NCBI GenBank assembly: GCA_028869035.1 | Contig: JAGWTL010000164.1 | Location: 1-6,689, forward strand | Reading direction: 5' to 3' | Source of the DNA: Burkholderiales bacterium | Lineage (GTDB): Bacteria; Pseudomonadota; Gammaproteobacteria; Burkholderiales; Burkholderiaceae_C | Length of the DNA: 6,689 bases | Shown here: in pieces, positions 1 through 4,934 of the stretch | Layout: each line of letters starts with the position of its first letter | How positions within the stretch are numbered: the stretch's first letter is position 1 | Notes under the pieces: model-generated | Database searches by the model: none | What the model was told of the DNA's origin: nothing | Seen by the model: the letters and a program-made list of their open reading frames with translations, nothing else | Translations under genes and position numbers: made by a program

Positions 1-56
1 GCAGGGTCTGCATGGAAACGCATTATCCCCCACCGTGGCTTTCCCCGGCAACTGCC

Positions 57-98
57 TTGACCTGTGTCAAAGACGCGCGCAGCATGGGGGCGCATGAT
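57..98 (+). promoter_or_regulatory. Candidate Fnr/Crp-family (class II) promoter
   Basis: Bases 57-70 read TTGAC-CTGT-GTCAA, a perfect 5+5 inverted repeat with a 4-base spacer. This fits the Fnr/Anr/Dnr-type consensus TTGAY-N4-RTCAA. Its centre is at 63.5. A class II activator site lies at -41.5, which would put the transcription start near 105 and the -10 box at 93-98. Those six bases are CATGAT, four of six matching TATAAT. The transcript would then have a leader of about 19 bases carrying the ribosome site of the first gene. The palindrome and spacing are seen directly; the regulator and oxygen or nitric oxide control are inferred. TTGACC could instead be an ordinary -35 box, but the only hexamer at the usual distance (80-85) is poor. 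Confidence 0.55.
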
Positions 99-123
99 GG
101 ACTCAACTGATGGAGAGACCGAC

Positions 124-495
124 ATGAGCACCCAGATCACCGCACCGTTCAAGAAACAGCTGCTGGAGCAGCGTGCCACCCTGCTGACCCAGCTGGCCAC
201 GCTGCGCGGCGGCGAGGTCGGCCGCGCGCAGGCTTCGGCCGAGCATTTCGGCGGACAGAAGGAAGACTCCCGTGCCCAGCAGGAGACCGAGCGCGAGCTG
301 GAGTTCACGCTCGATGCCCGCGAGAGCACCGAGCTCGACGCCATCGACGCCGCGCTCAAGCGCATCGAAGACGGCAGCTATGGCGTGTGCCGCGATTGCG
401 GCGCCGACATCCCCGCGGCGCGCCTGCACGCCGCACCCGAAACACCGCGTTGCATTGCCTGCCAGGGCAAGTTCGAACTGGCGCACCGCGCCTGA
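124..495 (+). CDS. DksA/TraR-family C4 zinc-finger protein
   Basis: A 123-residue relative of DksA, the family that enters the RNA polymerase secondary channel and, often with ppGpp, alters transcription initiation. Residues 8-85 are charged and helical, suiting the coiled-coil hairpin. A complete C4 zinc finger follows (Cys89, Cys92, Cys110, Cys113; C-x2-C-x17-C-x2-C), preceded by the family-typical RIEDGSYGVC. It is shorter than E. coli DksA (151 residues), as in the many small DksA/TraR paralogs. Aligned by eye, the coiled-coil tip keeps Arg50-Ala51 but has Ser49 where DksA has the key Asp74, with Asp48 one place earlier. The ATG at 124 is chosen because GGAGAG (112-117) sits six bases upstream; an in-frame GTG at 64 lies inside the putative activator site. 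The next gene starts 44 bases downstream and is probably cotranscribed. The family call is firm; the cellular role is inferred. Confidence 0.9.
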   Translation: MSTQITAPFKKQLLEQRATLLTQLATLRGGEVGRAQASAEHFGGQKEDSRAQQETERELEFTLDARESTELDAIDAALKRIEDGSYGVCRDCGADIPAARLHAAPETPRCIACQGKFELAHRA

Positions 496-539
496 GGTGC
501 CCTGCTCATTCCCTTCACGACACCGAGAAAGAAAGCACC

Positions 540-977
540 ATGCCCACCTTCCACGCCATCGTCTGGCTCGACCGCTCCGAAGCCCATGTCATCCATTTCG
601 ACCGTGAGCACATCGCGGCGCAAAAGATCAAGTCACGCAGCCACCACAAGGCCCCCGGCGGCCACACGGGCTCGCACCAAGGTTCGGGCCGGGGCGAAGG
701 CGCCAGCGGGCACCACAGCGCGGCCGGCGGCCACAACAGCAGCGACGAGACCTACTACCACTCGATCGCCGAAGCCCTCAAGGGCGTGCACGAGATCCTG
801 ATCACGGGCCCGGCCCAGGCCAAGGACGAGTTCAAGGCGCATTGCACACGCCACGACAAGGACATCGCCAAGGCCATCGTCGGCGTGATCAGCAGCGACC
901 ACCCGAGCGACGGCCAGTTGGTGGCCATGGCCAAGCAGTACTTCCTGAAATACGACCAGATGAACCAGAAGCTCTGA
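540..977 (+). CDS. 'Translational machinery' family protein with His-rich linker
   Basis: A 145-residue soluble protein. I recognise it as the small proteobacterial family annotated 'translational machinery protein', which is remotely like the third domain of release factor eRF1; its biochemical role is not established. Residues 1-34 form an alpha/beta start (HAIVWLDRSEAHVIHFD), residues 35-75 a His/Gly/Ser-rich low-complexity linker with eight His, and residues 76-145 the conserved second half (hydrophobic HEILITGPAQAKDEF, then VISSDHPSDGQLVAMAKQYF). There is no signal peptide or membrane segment. The ATG at 540 is preceded by the purine run GAGAAAGAAA (525-534), and conservation begins there, although the frame is open further upstream. 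It lies 44 bases after the DksA-like gene, likely in the same transcript and under the same candidate Fnr-type promoter, and is followed by a strong terminator. Such an operon suggests a stress or low-oxygen function acting on transcription and translation, which is inference. Confidence 0.82.
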   Translation: MPTFHAIVWLDRSEAHVIHFDREHIAAQKIKSRSHHKAPGGHTGSHQGSGRGEGASGHHSAAGGHNSSDETYYHSIAEALKGVHEILITGPAQAKDEFKAHCTRHDKDIAKAIVGVISSDHPSDGQLVAMAKQYFLKYDQMNQKL

Positions 978-993
978 GAGCCTCAAGCCAAAC

Positions 994-1021
994 AAAAAGG
1001 CGACCCCCGGGTCGCCTTTTT
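994..1021. terminator. Bidirectional intrinsic terminator
   Basis: Bases 999-1016 form a seven-pair GC-rich stem (GGCGACC / GGTCGCC) with a CCCG loop, flanked by AAAAA (994-998) on the left and TTTTT (1017-1021) on the right. It reads as an intrinsic terminator on either strand. It sits between the end of the forward gene at 977 and the end of the reverse gene at 1044, so it can stop both convergent transcripts. Confidence 0.9.
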
Positions 1022-1043
1022 CGTGGTCAGTGACGATGACGCC

Positions 1044-2054
1044 TTATTTCGCCAGCGGCACGATCTTCTGGTCGATGGCGCCGAAGACCGACTGGCCGTC
1101 CTTGCCCTTCATCTCGATGCGGATGGTGTCGCCGAACTTCATGTAGTCGGTGGCGGGCTTGCCGTCGAGGATGGTCTCGATGGCGCGCTTCTCGGCGATG
1201 CAGCTGTAGCCCTTGGTCCACTCCTTCTTGCCGTTGACCTCGGTGGCGCGGTTGCTCACCGTGCCCGAGCCGATGATGCTGCCGGCGCGCACATTGCGCG
1301 TCTTGGCCAGGTGGGCGATGAGCTGGCCGAAGTGGAAGGTCATTTCCTCGCCGGCCTCGCACATGCCCACGGTGCGGCCGTTCCAGGCGCTTTGCAGCGT
1401 CAGGTGCAGCTTGCCCTGCTGCCAGGCCTCGCCCAGCTCGTCCAGCGTCACCGCCACCGGGCTGAAGGCGGTGGCCGGCTTGCTCTGCAGGAAGCCGAAG
1501 TTCTTGGCCAGCTCGTCGGGGATCAGGTGGCGCAGGCTGACGTCGTTGGCGATCATCAGCAGGCGGATGCCGTCCAACGCCTGCTCGGGAGTGGCGCCCA
1601 TGGGCACGTCGGCGGTGACCACGGCCACCTCGGCCTCGAAGTCGATGCCGTGCGCTTCGCTGACGCACACCACGTCGTCACGCGGGCCCAGGAAGTCGTC
1701 GCTGCCACCCTGGTACATCAGCGGCTCGGTGTAGTAATTGGCCGGCACCTCGGCCTTGCGCGCCAGACGCACCAGTTCCACGTGGTTGATGTAGGCCGAG
1801 CCGTCGGCCCACTGGTAGGCGCGCGGCAGCGGCGCCATGCATTGCGCCGGATCGAAGGGGAAGGCGTGGCGCGCCTTGCCCTGATTGAGCGTGACATACA
1901 GGTCCTGCAGCTGCGGAGAGAGGAAGTTCCAGTCATCCAGCACCTGCTGCAGGTGGTAGGCGATGCCGGTCGCATAATGCGCCGTGCTCAGGTCGCGCGA
2001 GACGACGACCAGCTGGCCGTCGCGCGAACCGTCCTTGTAGGTGGCAAGCTTCAT
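1044..2054 (-). CDS. Fumarylacetoacetate hydrolase (FAH) family protein
   Basis: A 336-residue cytoplasmic enzyme of the FAH superfamily, whose members use a divalent metal to hydrolyse C-C bonds in diketo acids or to decarboxylate or hydrate related substrates in aromatic catabolism. By eye against human FAH, Asp84 and His91 match the metal Asp126 and catalytic His133 with the same spacing of seven. Glu140 and Glu142 in DFEAEV match metal ligands Glu199/Glu201, Asp171 in NDVSLR matches Asp233, and the SGTVSN loop is near residue 263. The N-terminal 80 residues resemble the FAH N-terminal domain, and the length suits the FahA-like branch. The substrate cannot be read from the sequence: fumarylacetoacetate is possible, but no tyrosine or homogentisate gene is in the window. 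Upstream and divergent lies a truncated IclR regulator. The terminator at 994-1021 ends the gene. Confidence 0.9.
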   Translation of the reverse strand: MKLATYKDGSRDGQLVVVSRDLSTAHYATGIAYHLQQVLDDWNFLSPQLQDLYVTLNQGKARHAFPFDPAQCMAPLPRAYQWADGSAYINHVELVRLARKAEVPANYYTEPLMYQGGSDDFLGPRDDVVCVSEAHGIDFEAEVAVVTADVPMGATPEQALDGIRLLMIANDVSLRHLIPDELAKNFGFLQSKPATAFSPVAVTLDELGEAWQQGKLHLTLQSAWNGRTVGMCEAGEEMTFHFGQLIAHLAKTRNVRAGSIIGSGTVSNRATEVNGKKEWTKGYSCIAEKRAIETILDGKPATDYMKFGDTIRIEMKGKDGQSVFGAIDQKIVPLAK

Positions 2055-2089
2055 CGATGGTTACTCGGATGACGTATCGTTAAAGTACG

Positions 2090-2107
2090 CCTGTCGAAAC
2101 AGGTTTC
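2090..2107. promoter_or_regulatory. Palindromic candidate operator between FAH gene and iclR remnant
   Basis: The 67-base gap between the two divergent starts holds two overlapping inverted repeats: CCTGT-CGAA-ACAGG (2090-2103) and GAAAC-AG-GTTTC (2096-2107). The second has the GAAA-N4-TTTC form known for several IclR-family operators (KdgR-like; E. coli IclR uses a related GGAAA/TTTCC palindrome). The place fits autoregulation plus control of the hydrolase gene. Binding is inferred only, and no convincing -35/-10 pair could be set on either strand. Confidence 0.35.
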
Positions 2108-2121
2108 CTTGCAATTACATC

Positions 2122-2340
2122 ATGGACAAGACACGCGCAGGCATCCAGTCGGTCGAGGTGGGCTATGCCCTCGTCGACGCGCTGGCGCGCGCCAGCGGGC
2201 CGCTGATGCCACGCGACCTGGCCGCTGCCGCGGCCATGAACGCGGCCAAGGCGCACCGCTATCTGGTGAGCTTCCAGCGCCCGGGCCAGGTCAGCCAGGA
2301 CAGAGCCAGCGCGCGTTACGACCTGGGGCGCACAATTTGA
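2122..2340 (+). pseudogene. IclR-family regulator, truncated after the HTH domain
   Basis: The 72 codons encode a typical IclR N-terminal winged helix-turn-helix: GIQSVEVG at residues 7-14, a second helix RDLAAAAAM, a recognition helix around AAKAHRYLVSF (41-51), and the wing ending RYDLG at 65-69. Full-length IclR proteins have about 250-270 residues; the linker helix and the whole effector-binding and tetramerisation domain are absent. Three codons after RYDLG the frame ends in TGA, and the next bases already belong to a DUF3108 gene, so there is no leftover C-terminal part in another frame. A deletion joining the two genes is the simplest reading. The wing (FQRPGQVSQDRASARYD) also departs from the usual SFxRxGLVxQDxxSGRYD, as expected under relaxed selection. 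The ATG at 2122 is chosen by homology; its ribosome site is weak. A functional HTH-only protein cannot be excluded. It probably once controlled the divergent FAH gene. Confidence 0.8.
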
Positions 2341-3101
2341 AGACGCCATCTGTGATTTCTGCGGGCCTGCTGCTTTTGCTGTGCAGCGCGGCCCTGGCCG
2401 CGCGCCCATCGCCTGCGCCCCCGGTCCCGGCCAGCACGCCAACCGCGGCCCCTGTGCCCGCCCTGGCCCTGCCCGCGCCGCTGCGCCTGCAATACGCCAT
2501 CCGCGGGCGTGTCGGTTTCCTGCCTTACCGCGCCGGCGGTGAACTGCTCTGGACCCACGACGGCCGCACCTACCAGGCCCGCATGGAGGTCAACCTCTTC
2601 CTGCTGGGTTCACGCGTGCAGCACAGCCAGGGCCAGCTCACCCCGGCCGGCCTGCAACCGCAGCGCTTCGTTGACCGCGTGAACAAGGACCGCAGCGTGG
2701 ATTTCGACTACGCGGCCGGGCGCATCCGCTTCAGCGAAGGCACGGAGCCCGTGCCGCTGCCCGAGGGCGCACAGGACCATCTGAGTATTTTCATGCAGCT
2801 GGGCGGCCTGATCGGCGCGGCGCCGCAGCGTTACCCGGCCGGCACGGCTCTCACCTTCCCCGCCATGGGCATCTACGGGCCGGAGAGCTGGCGTTTTGTG
2901 GTGGCGGGCGAGGAGAAGATCGACCTGCCCGGCGGCGAGCAGGCCACCGTCAAGCTCACGCGCGCGGCCACGCGCAGCGACGAGCCCAACGCCGAGCTCT
3001 GGCTGGCCCCGGCCCTGGGCTGGCTGCCGGCGCGCATCCGCCTGTCGCAGGACAACGGCGACTTCATCGATCAGCAGTGGCGCGGCAGCGAGCCGCCCTG
3101 A
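2337..3101 (+). CDS. DUF3108 domain-containing exported protein
   Basis: A 254-residue protein of the DUF3108 family, whose function is not known. The probable signal peptide covers residues 1-21 (Lys2, then a Leu-rich core GLLLLLCSAALA). A Pro/Ala-rich linker (about 22-48) leads to the beta-rich DUF3108 domain (about 49-254), recognisable from LPYRAGGELLW, LLGSRVQHSQG, the QDHLSIFMQL stretch and the end LPARIRLSQDNGDFIDQQW. The Cys at residue 16 follows Leu rather than Gly, Ala or Ser, so it is not a lipobox. The start is uncertain: TTG at 2337 gives the best signal peptide, has GGGG (2325-2328) eight bases upstream, and overlaps the stop of the iclR remnant; GTG at 2352 would shorten the n-region. 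Translation may therefore be coupled to the remnant. The domain is certain; the start is about 60% sure. Confidence 0.85.
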   Translation: MKTPSVISAGLLLLLCSAALAARPSPAPPVPASTPTAAPVPALALPAPLRLQYAIRGRVGFLPYRAGGELLWTHDGRTYQARMEVNLFLLGSRVQHSQGQLTPAGLQPQRFVDRVNKDRSVDFDYAAGRIRFSEGTEPVPLPEGAQDHLSIFMQLGGLIGAAPQRYPAGTALTFPAMGIYGPESWRFVVAGEEKIDLPGGEQATVKLTRAATRSDEPNAELWLAPALGWLPARIRLSQDNGDFIDQQWRGSEPP

Positions 3102-3177
3102 GCAGCCCGCCGCCCGGCCCTTGAATTCGGCCGCGGCAGCGCCAACTGGGAAACAGGCCCCCTTGGCCTCCCCCCCC

Positions 3178-3474
3178 ATGCACACCCTCTACGACTCCGA
3201 CGATTACATCGTGAACCACCTGCAGGCCACGGCCGAGCCGGCCGCCACCCAGGCGGTCGAGGACAGCGACGGCAATCTGCCGACCCTGCTGCGCCACGGC
3301 TTCGAGATCGTGGACAAACGGGCCGGCAAGGGCATCTACCTGGACGGCAGCTGGGCCGAGCTGTTTCAGCAGCGCCTGGCCGAATGGCAGCGCACGACAC
3401 CGTCGCAGGAAGAAGTGGAAGACACCTTGGCCCAGTACGCCGAACTGGCCCAGACCCCGGTCTGCATGCACTAA
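3178..3474 (+). CDS. DUF3567 family protein
   Basis: A 98-residue soluble protein of the DUF3567 family, small Burkholderiales proteins of unknown function. The family pattern is visible: an N-terminal LYDSDDYIVNHLQA (residues 4-17), an acidic variable stretch (about 18-36), then RHGFEIVDKRAGKGIYLDGSWAELFQ, and a C-terminal helix EEVEDTLAQYAELAQTPV. The ATG at 3178 agrees with where the family begins, although the frame is open further upstream. It has no Shine-Dalgarno sequence: the start follows directly on a run of eight C (3170-3177), and the nearest purine block, GGGAAA (3148-3153), is over 20 bases away. It lies 76 bases after the DUF3108 gene with no terminator between them, so cotranscription is possible. 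No enzyme motif, signal peptide or membrane segment is seen. Confidence 0.85.
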   Translation: MHTLYDSDDYIVNHLQATAEPAATQAVEDSDGNLPTLLRHGFEIVDKRAGKGIYLDGSWAELFQQRLAEWQRTTPSQEEVEDTLAQYAELAQTPVCMH

Positions 3475-3616
3475 AGCGTCACGCGCCGCAGCTTGGTTGA
3501 CCAGAACAGCCTTGCCCCGCGCCGCCCAGGACCCGGCGCCTGGCCTGCCGCAAGGACTGCGTAAGGACTTCCCGATAGGGTGGGTGGTATTACTGACTAC
3601 CGTTTGGTACGCTGCC
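3475..3616 (+). other. 142-base leader of the binding-protein gene
   Basis: No gene is recognised here; the upstream extension of the following frame (from a TTG at 3497) is not signal-peptide-like or conserved to my knowledge. Near the 3' end an extended -10-like TGGTATTAC (3585-3593) occurs without a good -35. TACC-GTTT-GGTA (3598-3609) is a 4+4 inverted repeat just before the ATG, and GGTA at 3586-3589 pairs with the same TACC. These are weak signals for a promoter with a possible operator or small leader hairpin. Confidence 0.25.
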
Positions 3617-4771
3617 ATGATTCCGACCATCTTTTCCCGACGCCTGCGCCATCATCTCGCGGTCACGTTGCTGCTGGCCGTGACCAGCTTGGCGCAGGCC
3701 CAGGGCGTCAGCCCGAAACAGATCCTGATCGGTCAGAGCATCACACTGCAGGGCGGCAAGAACGAGTACGGCATGGCCGTGACGGATGGCATCAACGCCT
3801 ACATGCAGGACGTCAATGTCAGGGGCGGGGTCCACGGACGACAGATCGCGCTCAAGACCCTGGACGACGACAACAAGGGCAGCCAGGCCGAGGCCAACGC
3901 GCGCCAGCTGATCGAGGAGGACAAGGTCTTCCTGCTGTTCGGCTCCATCGAAGGCGGCCCGTCCAACGCGGTGATGAAGGTCACCAGCCAGCTGCAGGTG
4001 CCCTTCTTCGGCCCCATGGCCGGCTCACCCACGCTGCGCCGCCCGCACCAGCCGCTGGTGTTCCCGGTGCGCGCCGAACACCGCGACGAGTTCCGGGTGC
4101 TGCTGGAGTACATCCGCACCACCGGCGGCAAGCGCGTGGCCTTCTTCCGTGCCGACTCTGCCGTGGGGCTGGAACACCTGGAGAACTTCAAGCTGCTGTG
4201 CAAGGAGCTGGGCCTGGAGCTGGTGCTGGACCTTCCCTTCAATTCCGATGTTTCGGACGAACAGCTGGGGGCCATGGCCCGGCGCATCGCCGCAGCCAAT
4301 CTGCAGGGCGTGATCAACCACGGCAGCGCCGGTGTCTACGAAAAGCTGATCCGGCTGGTGCGCGCCCAGGGCAGCCCCACGCCCTTCATGGCCGTCAACT
4401 CCGGCTCAACCCAGCTGGCCCGCCGCCTGGGCGAGCTGGCGCACGGCATGCTGTTCGCGCAGGTGCTGCCCAGCCCCTGGGAGCGAAAGACCGATCTCAC
4501 CCGCGAATACCAGGAGACTTTCAAGCGCCACAAGCCCGGCGTGGATTTTTCCTACGGCAGCCTGGAGGGCTACATGACCGCCAAGGCCCTGGTGGCAGCC
4601 TTGCGCCTGGCTGGCCCCAGCCCCACACGCGAAAGCTTTGTGCAAGGTATCTACAAGGCGGGCTCCATCGATATCAACGGCCTGCGCGCCAACTACCAGC
4701 CGGGCGATCATGCGGGCCTCAAGCTGGTGGATCTGGCGATTTACACGCGCGACAACCGCTTCCGCCACTAG
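3617..4771 (+). CDS. ABC transporter periplasmic substrate-binding protein (Leu/Ile/Val-type, HAAT family)
   Basis: A 384-residue exported binding protein of the LivJ-like (Peripla_BP_6) fold. It has a clear signal peptide: basic RRLRHH at 8-13, hydrophobic core AVTLLLAVTSL, and cleavage likely after Ala28 (AQA-Q). The mature part opens with ILIGQSITLQGGKNEYG, has GVHGRQIALKTLDDDNKG (71-88), the ligand-pocket stretch LLFGSIEGGPSNAVM (106-120), FFGPMAGSPTLRRPHQP (130-146), and domain 2 from about 150 (RVAFFRADSAVGLEHL) to FSYGSLEGYMTAKALV. This is the usual length. The ATG at 3617 is chosen for the signal peptide; its ribosome site is poor. The ligand is unknown; amino acids, aromatic acids and other small acids occur in this family. 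No permease or ATPase gene adjoins it, so it is an orphan component here. The stop TAG (4769-4771) lies inside the left repeat of the mobile-like element that follows. Confidence 0.9.
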   Translation: MIPTIFSRRLRHHLAVTLLLAVTSLAQAQGVSPKQILIGQSITLQGGKNEYGMAVTDGINAYMQDVNVRGGVHGRQIALKTLDDDNKGSQAEANARQLIEEDKVFLLFGSIEGGPSNAVMKVTSQLQVPFFGPMAGSPTLRRPHQPLVFPVRAEHRDEFRVLLEYIRTTGGKRVAFFRADSAVGLEHLENFKLLCKELGLELVLDLPFNSDVSDEQLGAMARRIAAANLQGVINHGSAGVYEKLIRLVRAQGSPTPFMAVNSGSTQLARRLGELAHGMLFAQVLPSPWERKTDLTREYQETFKRHKPGVDFSYGSLEGYMTAKALVAALRLAGPSPTRESFVQGIYKAGSIDINGLRANYQPGDHAGLKLVDLAIYTRDNRFRH

Positions 4772-4931
4772 TGGACTGAATCTGTGAGATCGCCGGCAAG
4801 CGGCTGACCAGCGCTGCGCAGGCAAGGCGCAAAGCACAGCCGGGCCCGTAGGCCCGGCGAGCATTTGCAACGCCGCATGGCACAGCGAGGGGCACACGAG
4901 TGCCTGTGAATCTCACGGATTCAGTCCACTA
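4769..4931. mobile_element. MITE-like element with 22-bp inverted ends and TA flanks (Correia/IS630-like)
   Basis: The left end (4769-4790, beginning TAGTGGACTGAATC) matches the reverse complement of the right end (4910-4931) at 21 of 22 positions; the single difference (4783 versus 4917) still allows a G-U pair in RNA. Both ends carry TA, as expected for a TA target duplication of IS630/Tc1-type transposition. The middle contains a perfect eight-pair hairpin, GCCGGGCC-CGTA-GGCCCGGC (4839-4858), centred within two bases of the element's centre, and the intervening arms are partly complementary. No open reading frame of its own is evident. The TAGTGGA end, TA flanks and size recall neisserial Correia elements (roughly 100-155 bp), a resemblance from memory. 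It occupies the entire gap between two convergent genes and could act as a transcription barrier or RNase III target. A single-copy long hairpin is the alternative. Confidence 0.7.
4839..4858. repeat. GC-rich hairpin at the centre of the inverted-repeat element
   Basis: Eight consecutive GC pairs close a CGTA tetraloop. No T run follows on either strand, so it is not a standard intrinsic terminator by itself, but the stem is strong enough to block or protect the 3' ends of the two convergent transcripts. Confidence 0.7.
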
Positions 4932-4934
4932 AGT

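Noticed and set aside
1..56. Search for the end of an upstream gene
   Set aside because: No recognisable protein end or terminator is visible in the first 56 bases; too short to judge.
64..123. Upstream GTG start for the DksA-like gene
   Set aside because: It lies inside the putative activator palindrome and before the predicted transcript start, and lacks a ribosome site; ATG at 124 has one.
1023..2072. Long forward open frame (349 codons)
   Set aside because: It lies antisense to the FAH-family gene, which has catalytic residues and a family length. The frame is open only because of high-GC third positions on the other strand, and its His/Ala/Val-rich product resembles nothing.
3580..4779. 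Forward open frame of 399 codons over the binding-protein gene
   Set aside because: It is a +1-frame shadow rich in Arg, Gly and Gln; the other frame has the signal peptide and family motifs.
4772..4934. Small RNA gene in the convergent gap
   Set aside because: The structure is explained by terminal inverted repeats plus a central hairpin; no promoter or T-run terminator marks a separate RNA.
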